Position numbers and translations under genes: made by a program
Assembly: GCF_963920925.1 (NCBI RefSeq)
Contig: NZ_CAWUDI010000039.1
Span: 16,537 to 80,536 of the forward strand
Reading direction: 5' to 3'
Length of the DNA: 64,000 bases
Source of the DNA: Rivularia sp963920925
GTDB taxonomy: Bacteria; Cyanobacteriota; Cyanobacteriia; Cyanobacteriales; Nostocaceae
The notes under the pieces: generated by a model
Told to the model about the DNA's origin: nothing
What the model saw: only the letters and a program-made list of their open reading frames with translations
The model's database searches: none
In this document: positions 18,926 to 28,156 of the stretch, in pieces
Layout of the letters: each line of letters starts with the position of its first letter
How positions within the stretch are numbered: position 1 is the stretch's first letter

Positions 18926-20299
18926 CTAAAGAGTGCTTTCAAGCAATTCGCGATACTGACTCTTCTGCTTCACTCCTTTGAGTTCTTGCAATAATTCTTT
19001 ATCTTTGAATATTTGTACTGTAGGTGTTCCGGTTACGTTTGCTTGTTGGGCAATTTCTCTATCTTTGTCAATGTCGATTTCTACGAAGTGAATTTTACCG
19101 TCAAATTCATCCACTACTTTATTTAATATCGGCTTGAGCGTATGGCAAGGGCCGCAACCGGGAGAAACGTACTTTACCATTAATGGGCGATCGCCATCGT
19201 GAAATATTTTTCTGAGAGCGTAACCACCTATATGACGGGTATTGTTAATATCAAAATCATCTTCGGTATCGGCAGCAGTTTTTTCTTCTTCTTGGGGTTT
19301 TAGTTCGTTGTTTTCCGGATTTTGACTAAATTCTTGCAGCAATCCTTGAGCGGATAACCAACGCTCGGCTAACATCGCTCCCATACAGCCAGAACCCGCT
19401 GCGGTGATGGCTTGACGAAATTCATGGTCTTGTACGTCACCAACGGCATATACACCTTCTATGCTGGTTTCTACTGAGTTGGTGGTAACAACGTAACCAA
19501 CATCATCTAGTTCTAACTGTCCTTTAAATAATGATGTGTTGGGAGTATGTCCGATCGCGTAGAATAATCCTTTAGCTGCTAAATTACTTTCTTCGCCGGT
19601 TTCGTTATTACGGACTTTAATACCCTGCATATGATTTTCGTCACCGAATATATCTACAGCTTCGGTATTCCAATGCACTTTAATTTTGGGATTATTTAAA
19701 ACCCGGTCTTGCATAGCTTTACTGGCTCGCATTGTATCGCTACGAACTAGTAAATTCACCGTATCGCCGTATTTAGTTAAATAAATAGCTTCTTCCGCAG
19801 CCGAATCACCAGCACCAATTACAGCTAATTCAGCACCGTGAAAAATCGGAGTAGCACCGTCACAAATCGCACAGGCTGAAATTCCACGACTCCAAAATGT
19901 ATGCTCGCTGGGTAAACCCAAACGCTTCGCCGTAGCTCCGGTTGCAATTACAATAGTATTAGTTTTAACTTCCCGCTCGGAAGAACGCACGGTAAACGGA
20001 CGCTGACTCAAATCGACCGAAATCACATCCTCAGTATACAGTTCAGCCCCCCAACGTTCTGCTTGTGCCTTCATCTTATCCATCAATTCCGGGCCAGTAA
20101 CACCTGCGGGGAAACCGGGGAAATTCTCCACTTCAGTAGTTGTCATCAACTGTCCGCCGGGTAATCCTCCAGCTTCAAACCCTTCAAAAACAACGGGTTT
20201 GAGATTCGCACGCCCCGCATAAATAGCAGCAGTATAGCCAGCAGGGCCAGAACCGATAATTACTAAATTTTCTACAGTTGGATTTGTCATATTTGTCAT
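18926..20299 (-). CDS. ntrC-type (NTRC): NADPH-thioredoxin reductase C (TrxR-Trx fusion)
   Basis: Bifunctional redox enzyme passing electrons from NADPH through FAD and a dithiol to its own thioredoxin domain; in cyanobacteria and chloroplasts it reduces 2-Cys peroxiredoxin. The reductase part starts 'NLVIIGSGPAGYTAA' (FAD), contains the redox pair in 'CAICDG', the NADPH motif 'IGAGDSAAEEA' and 'YAVGDV'. A linker rich in Glu/Asn (about residues 320-345) joins the thioredoxin domain with active site 'CGPC'. The start at 20299 (MTNMTNPTVEN) is chosen since upstream codons are unlike the family; 20290 is also possible. Do not confuse with the nitrogen regulator NtrC. Confidence 0.93.
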   Translation of the reverse strand: MTNMTNPTVENLVIIGSGPAGYTAAIYAGRANLKPVVFEGFEAGGLPGGQLMTTTEVENFPGFPAGVTGPELMDKMKAQAERWGAELYTEDVISVDLSQRPFTVRSSEREVKTNTIVIATGATAKRLGLPSEHTFWSRGISACAICDGATPIFHGAELAVIGAGDSAAEEAIYLTKYGDTVNLLVRSDTMRASKAMQDRVLNNPKIKVHWNTEAVDIFGDENHMQGIKVRNNETGEESNLAAKGLFYAIGHTPNTSLFKGQLELDDVGYVVTTNSVETSIEGVYAVGDVQDHEFRQAITAAGSGCMGAMLAERWLSAQGLLQEFSQNPENNELKPQEEEKTAADTEDDFDINNTRHIGGYALRKIFHDGDRPLMVKYVSPGCGPCHTLKPILNKVVDEFDGKIHFVEIDIDKDREIAQQANVTGTPTVQIFKDKELLQELKGVKQKSQYRELLESTL

Positions 20300-20432
20300 A
20301 ATATTTTTAAACAAACTCATAACCACTACGCTTAATTTAGCATAGTTTGTAGGTTGTTCGCAATTTTTGTACCCGCACAATAGAATTGTGGGGCTATACA
20401 AACAAAGCCCACCTGCGTGGGCTATCTATATC

Positions 20433-20508
20433 TTGTAGGGTGTGTTACAGCGCGAAACGATTGGATTTTTATAGATATGATTGATAATGCTGTAACGCAC
20501 CATCGAAT
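20433..20508. repeat. Palindromic interspersed repeat, copy 1
   Basis: About 76 bp, starting TTGTAGGGTGTGTTACAGCG and ending GCTGTAACGCACCATCGAAT; the ends are inverted repeats. A close copy, differing mainly by one indel and a few bases, lies at 21375-21451 in the same orientation, on the other side of the broken DUF2887 gene. Confidence 0.75.
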
Positions 20509-20556
20509 TTAGGGAGCCTAAAAAGTTAATTACCCGCTTGTTGTCAGCAAACGAGT

Positions 20557-21333
20557 TTATTGTTGAGTATTTTTTCTTACCGTTTCTATGTCTAGCTTTA
20601 AACGTTCGGCAACTTGCTCAACAGTTAACCCTAAATCTAATAAGATTGGAATCATCTCCAGTTTTTGATTAAGAATACCTTGCTCAATACCTTCTTCTTT
20701 GGCTTCCTGGTAAACTCTACTTTTTTTCAAAGAATCTAAATTCAACATTGCTTCAATTTCCTCCAAGCTCAAACTCGAAAATTTGTCAATTACCACCGCT
20801 TTAATAAATTCTAAAACTCTTTCCTCTAAAGTGGCATCGGTTAACTCTTGTTGAGCTTGACTGATTAACTGTCTGGCAAGCTCTCCGGTTTTTTCTTGGC
20901 TTTTATTCTCGACGATTAAACGCATTACTCCCACTGAGAGCGATGTTTCCTGAGTTTTCGCTAGTTCATCGAGATAAAAGCGACGTAGGTGTGGTAACAA
21001 GAAATTTAAGTATCTAGGGAAATTTCCTTCATTACTTTTTGCGTTGTAAATAACGATGGCATACCATTCTTCATTTGGCGGTTGATATTGAGTCAGATAA
21101 AGAATGATTTCGGCAGCAAGTTGATTGTAGAAATTATCATCTTTATAAGAATGAGCTTCTAAAAAATAAATTGGTTCCGATGGGTAATTTTCCGGAGTTA
21201 AAAGCAAGCCATCTAAACGAAAACCCCTCTGCTTAATTTCCGGTGCTAGAAACTTATAAATATTTGGATCTTTTTCTGGTTGCCCAATTAATTCAAAGAA
21301 TAATTCGGGGATTTCTTTGAATATTTCATAGAA
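20557..21333 (-). pseudogene. DUF2887 / Rpn-like PD-(D/E)XK nuclease, 5' end lost
   Basis: Homologous sequence starts at 'LFYEIFKEIPELFFELIG' (about 21336 downwards), passes the catalytic 'RLDG' Asp and 'IYFLEAHSYKD' (Glu-x-Lys-like), and ends with the typical helix 'LKLDIETVRKNTQQ'. No in-frame ATG, GTG or TTG precedes 'LFYE': the expected start region is replaced by a 28-bp palindrome (21332-21359). The longest frame with a start begins at a TTG at 21207 and lacks the RLDG Asp, so any product of 216 aa should be inactive. The family is transposase/nuclease-like and common in cyanobacteria in many copies. Confidence 0.7.
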
Positions 21334-21359
21334 AAGTGCATGACTGCCGATGCACTTTT
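21332..21359. repeat. 28-bp palindrome at the broken 5' end of the DUF2887 gene
   Basis: AAAAGTGCAT and ATGCACTTTT are a perfect 10-bp inverted repeat around an 8-nt loop. It lies exactly where the start codon of the nuclease gene would be expected. Confidence 0.75.
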
Positions 21360-21374
21360 TGCTGTTTTTTATTA

Positions 21375-21451
21375 TTGTAGGGTGTGTTACAGCGGGAAAC
21401 GATTGGATTTTTATAGATATGCTTGATGCAGGCTGTAACGCACCATCGAAT
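21375..21451. repeat. Palindromic interspersed repeat, copy 2
   Basis: Direct copy of the repeat at 20433-20508 (shared start TTGTAGGGTGTGTTACAGCG, shared core GATTGGATTTTTATAGATAT). The region to 21637 also holds other short palindromes (CTCTCCCAAGCTTGGGAGAG near 21492; ACCCGCTGCCACGGCGGGT near 21520) and no gene. Confidence 0.75.
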
Positions 21452-21637
21452 AAAGTTAAAAATTACCATAAATCCCTCTCCCCCAGCCCCTCTCCCAAGC
21501 TTGGGAGAGGGGTGTTTTAACCCGCTGCCACGGCGGGTTTTGTTTGTGTAGCTAAGCCAGTGCGTTGGGCGGGTTCCCCGACTTGAAGCAACTGGCGTGC
21601 GGTTTCAACCGCCGGGTAAAACGTAAAATTACCCTTC

Positions 21638-22267
21638 TCAAACCTGCCCTCTCACCCAAGCCCGAAAAGCGCGAGTTGTCGCCATCTCACCATTGATTCG
21701 AGTTTCTTGAATAAACCGAGGAATTTCCTTTACAGATACCTGAGCAAAAGTAGGGCTTTGTTCAACTTCTATATATTGCCCATCATTAAGTATATAAATT
21801 CGTAAAACGCTGCCGTTAAACCGCCAAAATTCGGGAATGCCAATTGCAGCGTAAATTTTAAACTTGTCTACTTTCGGTTTGGAATATTCTACTTCTAGTA
21901 CCAAATCTGGCGGTGGATCGATGTTTAGGTCTATTTTTTCCTTATTTCTAACCCGGTATTCGTTTTGTATGTAATAGCTGCTATCTGGCTCTCCACCTCG
22001 TTCCAAGTCATCTCGCGTCAAAGTTAAAGAGCCAGAACGTTTGTACTCTTTATTGACTTCTTCACACAACGCAACAACAAAACCTTCGATAACGCGATTT
22101 GAGTTTTCGTGTGGCATATCTGGAGCCATGATTTCTAATACTCCATTTTCGTAGGCTAATCTGGTATTTCTTGAGCTTCCCATATCCGCCAGCATTGCTT
22201 TAAACGTTTGCCAGCTAATGTTCTCAAGTAAAGTTCTGGTTTCTGCTGGTGTTGATATTGCCACCAT
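21638..22267 (-). CDS. Uma2 family endonuclease-like protein (DUF820)
   Basis: Member of a restriction-endonuclease-like family (PD-(D/E)XK fold), greatly expanded in cyanobacteria; the biological role is unsettled. 209 aa. Core motif: 'PPDLVLEVEYSKPKVDKFKIYAAIGIPEFW' region, with Asp in PPDLVLEV, Glu in LEVEYS and Lys in DKFKIYA as likely metal and catalytic residues. The N-terminus (ENISWQTFKAMLADM) and 'ENGVLEIMAP' are also typical. The ATG at 22267 fits family length. It stands alone in a repeat-rich gap region. Confidence 0.88.
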   Translation of the reverse strand: MVAISTPAETRTLLENISWQTFKAMLADMGSSRNTRLAYENGVLEIMAPDMPHENSNRVIEGFVVALCEEVNKEYKRSGSLTLTRDDLERGGEPDSSYYIQNEYRVRNKEKIDLNIDPPPDLVLEVEYSKPKVDKFKIYAAIGIPEFWRFNGSVLRIYILNDGQYIEVEQSPTFAQVSVKEIPRFIQETRINGEMATTRAFRAWVRGQV

Positions 22268-22365
22268 GTTGGAATACCTCGCTTAAATTGGTTGTTTCTT
22301 TGGGGCTTTGACTTTCTTAAGGATTACATAATTGCCGTGGGTGGATTGGAAGCAACTTTATAGAC

Positions 22366-22526
22366 CAATACGGTTCAGTTAAGCTTGAAAATCAAAACTA
22401 GCATAGGTTGGGTTGAGGAACGAAGCCCAACATTATTAAGACTTTGTTGGGTTATGCCTTACGGCACGCTACGCTAACACTATCGTTCAACCCAACCTAC
22501 AATTCTCCTCTAACTGAACCGTATTG
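22366..22526. mobile_element. MITE-like element with perfect 16-bp terminal inverted repeats
   Basis: Left end CAATACGGTTCAGTTA and right end TAACTGAACCGTATTG are exact reverse complements, 161 bp apart end to end. Inside is a second palindromic module built from 'taggttgggttgaggaacg' and 'cgttcaacccaaccta', so it looks like a repeat nested in a repeat. No coding capacity; a non-autonomous element is the simplest reading. Confidence 0.65.
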
Positions 22527-22779
22527 CTTCATAGACATGAAAACAGCGTAATAAAACAAACACATTAGGGCTGTTATTGCTCATTGCCTGTTCCCTATTC
22601 CCCGTTCCTTGTTCTCTATATTCCTTAAAAGCCTTGTGAAACCTGCCACATAGAAGTTAACTAATAACTGTTTCCCAATTTTTCAAAAAAACTTTTTTCC
22701 AAAATGATAATTCCTTGAGTCGAAGTGGGTAAGTTACACCTAGAACTCGATAACCCATCCCCACTTAAAGGAAACACTA

Positions 22780-23343
22780 ATGAAAACCGAACTTAAAGCA
22801 AAGTTTTTACAAAACATCCTCCGCAAGAAAAAAGAAAACGAAGGTTTTACCTTAATTGAATTGTTGGTTGTAATTATTATTATCGGTATTTTGTCTGCTA
22901 TTGCTTTACCTTCTTTCTTAAACCAAGCAACTAAAGCTAGACAAAGTGAAGCTAAGAATTATGTTGGTTCTATGAACCGAGCGCAACAAGCATTTTACTT
23001 AGAGAATAATAATGCATTTACAACTTCTGTTGTAACATTAGCACTAGGCATTAAAACGACTACTGATAATTTTAAATACACCATAGACGCTGTAGCGACT
23101 ACAGGTTCAGTTGTAACAAATAAAGGTAGTGCGCTTAAAAAAGCGTTAAAGTCATACGCTGGCGTTACCTATACTGCTAGCCAAACAGTGGACGGTGTTA
23201 CTGACGCAATCACTCTTGCTGTTATGTGTGAAAGTGCGAAGCCAGCAACCACTGATATTGCTACTGGTATTGCAATCAGCAATGGTACTACTAATGGTGC
23301 TTGTCCTAATGATGTCAACGGTGAGATGAGAACAATTAAGTAA
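22780..23343 (+). CDS. Type IV pilin-like protein (major pilin, PilA type)
   Basis: Secreted pilus subunit of 187 aa. The prepilin peptidase site is clear: a basic leader (~21 residues, KKKENEG) cut before 'FTLIELLVVIIIIGILSAIALPSF', with Glu5 of the mature protein present. The mature globular part (~165 aa) has two cysteines near the end ('VMCESAK', 'NGACPND'), likely a D-loop disulfide. It is rich in Ser/Thr (e.g. TTDNF, ATTGSV, SNGTTNG), which offers glycosylation sites. A GGAAAC purine stretch precedes the ATG. It is followed 104 bp on by an OGT-like glycosyltransferase on the same strand, with a hairpin between. Confidence 0.93.
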   Translation: MKTELKAKFLQNILRKKKENEGFTLIELLVVIIIIGILSAIALPSFLNQATKARQSEAKNYVGSMNRAQQAFYLENNNAFTTSVVTLALGIKTTTDNFKYTIDAVATTGSVVTNKGSALKKALKSYAGVTYTASQTVDGVTDAITLAVMCESAKPATTDIATGIAISNGTTNGACPNDVNGEMRTIK

Positions 23344-23404
23344 TCCCTCTGCGAGTAGTTACATTAACGAAAATTACAATAAATTCAGATTCAATATTCG
23401 ACTG

Positions 23405-23438
23405 GAGTGGGTAGTCAAAACTACTCACTCTCTTTAAT
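23405..23438 (+). terminator. Hairpin between pilin and OGT gene (partial terminator/attenuator)
   Basis: GAGTGGGTAGT pairs with ACTACTCACTC (one G-T wobble) over a 4-nt loop, followed by TCTTTAATTT. It probably ends most pilin transcripts while letting some continue into the glycosyltransferase gene. Confidence 0.6.
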
Positions 23439-23456
23439 TTAAATTGAGTGTGTGCA

Positions 23457-25697
23457 ATGATTTCTAATTCCGCTTTGACTAAATCTACTGAAAATTTGCA
23501 TCAGAAGGCATATCAATGTCTTATGCAAGGTGAGTATTATCAAGCAGCTAGTCTGTACGAATATGCAATAGAAGTACAACCAAATATCAAGTATAACTAC
23601 TGGTATTTGGGGTTGACACTGCTTTTACAGGGCAAAGAAGTAGAAGCACAAACAACTTGGGCACTGGCAATAATGGAAGGAGAAGCAGAGCAAGTTGAAT
23701 TGTGGAGTTGCGAACTAGTAAAGATTATAGAAGCTGAAGCACAAAGATGTTTGGCACAGGAGGATTATTCTACAACCTATTTATTACGGCAACATATACG
23801 CGAAATTCAACCATTAGATATTAATAATTTATTACACTTAATTCAAATTGCTATCAAGCAAGAAACATTTACTGGAGATGACTTAGCTGATTGGGAAATA
23901 ATTGAACTTCTGAAGTCATATAGATCGGAAGAACTAAGTATCAACCTATTAATGGAAGTGCTAGAGCAAATTTTAAACTACGATCCGCTACATTCATTAC
24001 CGTTAGAATTTGCTAAAGCTTGCTTACCCTATTTAGGTCATTTATATAAATTCTTTGCTATCGTACTGGTAGCTGCAATAGATACTTCCTACTCAGTGAA
24101 AAGACCATCGCAAGGAGTGAAATTAGCAGAGATATGTCTACAGATAGATGATGAAAATCTTGAGCTATTAAGACATTTAACTGCTTTTTATCAAAATTCT
24201 GGTAATTATGCCAAAGCAATAGAAACAGCGAACAAGTGTTACTTGTTATTAGAAAATAAAACCCTAGCAGATAGAGCTTATGGTAATCACTTGCTCTTAA
24301 AAACCTTTATCAATGCAGGTTCATACTGGGAAGAAGCGGAAGAAATTTTAAAACGTCAAGAAAATCTCTTACCTTCACTTATTGAGCAACAACCAATCTT
24401 GGATGATAGCGCGGAAATTTCACGAACGCTTCTTTCGACATTCTTTTTCCCGTATTTTCAAGATAATCCTCAAATATTTCGTAAAATACAAAATAAATTG
24501 GCGGCTTTGTGTCAGCGGAATTTACAAAATTATGCTGAGGAAGAAGCACAATGGTATCAGCAAAAGTGTAAGCGATCGCAGCATATTAATAAATCCACTA
24601 AACCCTTGAGAGTTGGCTACATCTCCCATTGCTTTAGACAACATTCAGTGGGTTGGTTAGCAAGATGGTTGTTTGAAAATCATAATCGTGAGAGCTTTCA
24701 ATTCTATGGTTATTTTGTAGGTTCTCAAAACCAAGAAGATCCATTACAAGAATGGTATACCAGACAATTTGAAACCGCCCACAAAATAGGTACAGAAACC
24801 CGAGATATTACCGAACAAATTTATCAAGACGAAATTGATATCCTAATTGATTTAGATAGTCTCACCTTGGATATTACTTGTGAGGTAATGGCATTAAAAC
24901 CGGCGAAAATTCAAGCTACTTGGCTAGGCTGGGATGCATCAGGAATTCCAGCAATTGATTACTTTATTGCTGACCCTTATGTATTACCACAGAATGCTGA
25001 TGATTACTATTCAGAGAAAATTTGGCGTTTACCTCAAACTTATATTGCCGTAGATGGTTTTGAAGTAGGTGTACCTACTTTACGCCGCGAACATCTCAAT
25101 ATTCCCGATGATGCTATAGTTTATCTTACCGCCCAAAGCGGTTCTAAGCGACATCCCGATACAATACGGCTACAAATGAGAATTTTAAAGGCTGTACCAA
25201 ATAGCTATTTATTAATTAAGGGATTAGCACAAGAAGAAACAATTCAAAGCTTTTTTAATCAAATTGCACTTGAGGAAGGAGTGGATACCAATCAACTACG
25301 ATTTCTTCCTATGGTTCCTTCAGAAGCAATACATCGTGCAAATTTGGGAATAGCTGATGTTGTACTAGATACTTATCCTTATAACGGTGCAACTACAACT
25401 TTAGAAACTCTATGGATGGGAATTCCTTTAGTTACAAAAGTAGGCGAACAATTTGCGGCACGTAACAGCTACACTATGATGATGAATACTGGTGTGAAAG
25501 AGGGTATTTCTTGGAGTGAAGAAGAATATATCGAGTGGGGTATTTGTTTGGGTAAAGACGAAGCACTACGACAAAAAATTAGTTGGCAATTACAGCAATC
25601 TCGGAAATCTGCTCCTTTATGGAATGCGAAACAATTTACTCGCGAGATGGAGAAGGCTTATGAACAAATGTGGCAGATTTATATTAGCGGTAAATAG
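23457..25697 (+). CDS. TPR-like + O-GlcNAc-transferase-type (GT41) glycosyltransferase
   Basis: Predicted protein O-glycosyltransferase of 746 aa. Residues ~15-330 are helical repeats of TPR type (e.g. QCLMQGEYYQAASLYEYAIEVQP). The C-terminal half is a GT41/SPY-OGT catalytic region: 'LRVGYISHCFRQHSVGW' (start of the first Rossmann domain), 'QATWLGWDASGIPAIDYFIADP', 'DTYPYNGATTTLETLWMGIPLVT'. The ATG at 23457 is chosen over a GTG 9 nt upstream. It follows the pilin gene; the glycosylation target is probably that pilin or another surface protein (inference from context). The donor sugar is unknown. Confidence 0.9.
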   Translation: MISNSALTKSTENLHQKAYQCLMQGEYYQAASLYEYAIEVQPNIKYNYWYLGLTLLLQGKEVEAQTTWALAIMEGEAEQVELWSCELVKIIEAEAQRCLAQEDYSTTYLLRQHIREIQPLDINNLLHLIQIAIKQETFTGDDLADWEIIELLKSYRSEELSINLLMEVLEQILNYDPLHSLPLEFAKACLPYLGHLYKFFAIVLVAAIDTSYSVKRPSQGVKLAEICLQIDDENLELLRHLTAFYQNSGNYAKAIETANKCYLLLENKTLADRAYGNHLLLKTFINAGSYWEEAEEILKRQENLLPSLIEQQPILDDSAEISRTLLSTFFFPYFQDNPQIFRKIQNKLAALCQRNLQNYAEEEAQWYQQKCKRSQHINKSTKPLRVGYISHCFRQHSVGWLARWLFENHNRESFQFYGYFVGSQNQEDPLQEWYTRQFETAHKIGTETRDITEQIYQDEIDILIDLDSLTLDITCEVMALKPAKIQATWLGWDASGIPAIDYFIADPYVLPQNADDYYSEKIWRLPQTYIAVDGFEVGVPTLRREHLNIPDDAIVYLTAQSGSKRHPDTIRLQMRILKAVPNSYLLIKGLAQEETIQSFFNQIALEEGVDTNQLRFLPMVPSEAIHRANLGIADVVLDTYPYNGATTTLETLWMGIPLVTKVGEQFAARNSYTMMMNTGVKEGISWSEEEYIEWGICLGKDEALRQKISWQLQQSRKSAPLWNAKQFTREMEKAYEQMWQIYISGK

Positions 25698-25760
25698 CCA
25701 AAATGCCTCAACTATGGAACAGTAATATAAATAAACATAAGTTGTCTCTACAAACATAAA

Positions 25761-25795
25761 AAATTAAGCCCACCGTTAAAGTAGGCTTAATTTTG
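25761..25795. terminator. Bidirectional terminator between convergent GT41 genes
   Basis: AAATTAAGCC and GGCTTAATTT form a perfect 10-bp inverted repeat around ~13 nt, with T-runs on both strands. It lies between the two convergently transcribed OGT-like genes. Confidence 0.7.
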
Positions 25796-25831
25796 TTTAG
25801 GTTATATTTGTATTTTACAGGTTTTTATTAA

Positions 25832-28138
25832 TTAAGTTTCTCGTAGAACACGCTTATAAAATTCTTCAAGAGCTTCCACACAAGTTTGATCATCATAGAG
25901 ATAAGAATGACGCTCTATCATCTTTTGAACAATACTACTTTTCCACTGTTGGTTCATTCCTAATTTGACAGCAATCTCAATATATTCGTCTTCAGTTTTA
26001 GCAATTGTTTCTGTAACTCCCAACATTTGCAAGATACCGTAAGAATGACGACCGCGCATAAATTCACCAGGACAGGTAACAATAGGTAAATTACAGGCAA
26101 TTGCTTCTAATGTTGTATTGCCACCAGACCAGCTAAATGTATCTAAAAAGATATCTGAGAGCTGATTAAGATTGCAATAATCATTCCAACCGATTCGCGG
26201 AGATATAACACAATAATCTTCACTGTTCAAGTTCAACTTAGCAAAAGCATTTTGCAGACGTTTGCGGAATATATCAGTGATGTGAACGCTGTCATGAGAT
26301 ATAAAAACAAATTGCGCTTGAGGCACTCTCTGGGCAATTTCTGCAAAAATATAGTCATACTGCGGCAAATATTTAAACAAAGATTGACACGATAGATAAA
26401 CTACGGATTCATCTTTTAATCCAAACTCGGAACGCGGTTTTTTCAGTTCGGGAATAACTGGTTTTGCGTAAGAAACTCCAATATTCGGTAAGCAAATTAA
26501 TTTTTCAGAATAGTGTTCTTGGGCATTTTCTGGTTCCATTAATTCGCAAGAAAGAAAATAATCTACAGTGGGTATACCAGAAGTAATTGGATGTCCCCAA
26601 CTGGTACACTGTACTGGAGCAAGTCGCAATCCTGCTATTTTGGTCATTTCTGGATACATACCGATATCTAATATTACTAGGATATCTAGCTTGTCAGAAA
26701 TTATTTGTTTGCAAATGCCCTCAAAATCTTCTGGAATATGATGAAAATGATTGCTGTATAGGTGAAATTGTTGAGTGAGATAATCAATATTTCTATCTAA
26801 CTGGTAGCAGTAAGTTTCAAACTCTTGATAATTATGATTTTTAATCCAGCCAAGCATTAATTTACCGACAGTATGCGCTCGCAGACAGTTAGAAACATAA
26901 CCAACACGAATTTTTCTATTTTGAGTTGGAAATGTTGTAGATAGTGGCTTTACCCGTTCAGGATAATTAGCAGCCATTACCTGATGAACAAACTGACCGT
27001 ACTCTTTTTGTAGTTCAATATCATTCTTACCTTGATATTGAAGATAAAAATTTGTGCGATAACCTACTCCTTCCAAAGCACTTTTCTGAGCTTCAGGAGT
27101 ATCTAAAGATGTTTGCTGAGTTAATGCTTGTAAACTTTTTATAAACTGCTGTCTATAAAATTCAATTTCTTCTTCTTTTTCATAAACAATAGGCAGTAAT
27201 CGCTGTTCTTCCAGCTTAAAAGATAAAACATTTGGTTTTAATTTGTATGCATACTGAACAACTGAAATAGCTTCTTTTATTCTTCCTTGGAATTGTAATG
27301 TACCTATGATATGAAAATACAATAAACTTGAATGAGGATGAATTTTTAATCCTTCTTGATAAATTTTTATAGCTTGGTCGCATTCATTTAAAGATTTATA
27401 GCATTCGGCAAAAGCAACATATAAAAATTCATCGCTAGTTTTATTCTCTAAAGACTTTTGATATTGTTCGATAGCTTCTTGATATTTTCCTTGCCTGTAA
27501 AAAGAATATCCATAATATTGTGCTGCTTCCGCATGATCGTTTTTAGCTTCAAATGCGACTCCTAAATTATAGAGAATATTTGGGTCGCGATGTTTTAATT
27601 GCAAAGCTTGTTCGTAAGCTGCTATTGCGTCATCTACTTTTTCCTGTTCTAATAACACATTTCCCAAGTTAAGGTAACTACCAAAATGCTTTGGTTTTGC
27701 TGCAATAGCTTTTCTATATATAGATTCAGCTTGTTGTAAATCTCCAATTTCTCCAAAAATATTGCCTAACTGGTTGTAGGCATCAATCCATTGAGAATCA
27801 AGTTGTATTGCTCGTTGATAAGCCTGAATTGCTTTATAAATAGCACCAAGTTTTTCTAGTACTAAACCTACAGTATAGTGTCCTAAAGCATTTGAAGAGT
27901 CAATTTCTAATGAATTCAAAATAGCTTCAAGTGCTTCTGAATAGCGTTTGGTTGTGTAGTATAGAGTACCAATATTTAACCAAGCATTTGCATGACTATT
28001 ATCGAACTTTAATACTTCTTTAAATTTGTGTTCGGCAGCAGTTAACTGTTTATTATGATATAGACCCACTGCTTCTTTATGTAGCTTTTCTACTATTTCT
28101 ATATCTGATATTTCGTTGCTTAATTGTTGGTAGTACAT
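25832..28138 (-). CDS. TPR repeat + O-GlcNAc-transferase-type (GT41) glycosyltransferase
   Basis: 768 aa. Residues ~15-310 form about eight canonical TPRs (e.g. AWLNIGTLYYTTKRYSEAL, AIAAYEQALQLKHRDPNILY). The C-terminal half carries the OGT catalytic region: 'KIRVGYVSNCLRAHTVGKLMLGW', 'PVQCTSWGHPITSGIPTVDYFL', 'DTFSWSGGNTTLEAIACNLPIVT'. It is a paralogue in domain plan, but not a close copy, of the neighbouring plus-strand GT41 protein. 18 bp separate it from the giant glycosyltransferase gene upstream, so the two are probably co-transcribed. Soluble, likely cytoplasmic. Confidence 0.92.
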   Translation of the reverse strand: MYYQQLSNEISDIEIVEKLHKEAVGLYHNKQLTAAEHKFKEVLKFDNSHANAWLNIGTLYYTTKRYSEALEAILNSLEIDSSNALGHYTVGLVLEKLGAIYKAIQAYQRAIQLDSQWIDAYNQLGNIFGEIGDLQQAESIYRKAIAAKPKHFGSYLNLGNVLLEQEKVDDAIAAYEQALQLKHRDPNILYNLGVAFEAKNDHAEAAQYYGYSFYRQGKYQEAIEQYQKSLENKTSDEFLYVAFAECYKSLNECDQAIKIYQEGLKIHPHSSLLYFHIIGTLQFQGRIKEAISVVQYAYKLKPNVLSFKLEEQRLLPIVYEKEEEIEFYRQQFIKSLQALTQQTSLDTPEAQKSALEGVGYRTNFYLQYQGKNDIELQKEYGQFVHQVMAANYPERVKPLSTTFPTQNRKIRVGYVSNCLRAHTVGKLMLGWIKNHNYQEFETYCYQLDRNIDYLTQQFHLYSNHFHHIPEDFEGICKQIISDKLDILVILDIGMYPEMTKIAGLRLAPVQCTSWGHPITSGIPTVDYFLSCELMEPENAQEHYSEKLICLPNIGVSYAKPVIPELKKPRSEFGLKDESVVYLSCQSLFKYLPQYDYIFAEIAQRVPQAQFVFISHDSVHITDIFRKRLQNAFAKLNLNSEDYCVISPRIGWNDYCNLNQLSDIFLDTFSWSGGNTTLEAIACNLPIVTCPGEFMRGRHSYGILQMLGVTETIAKTEDEYIEIAVKLGMNQQWKSSIVQKMIERHSYLYDDQTCVEALEEFYKRVLRET

Positions 28139-28156
28139 AATGTCAAAATATTAAAT

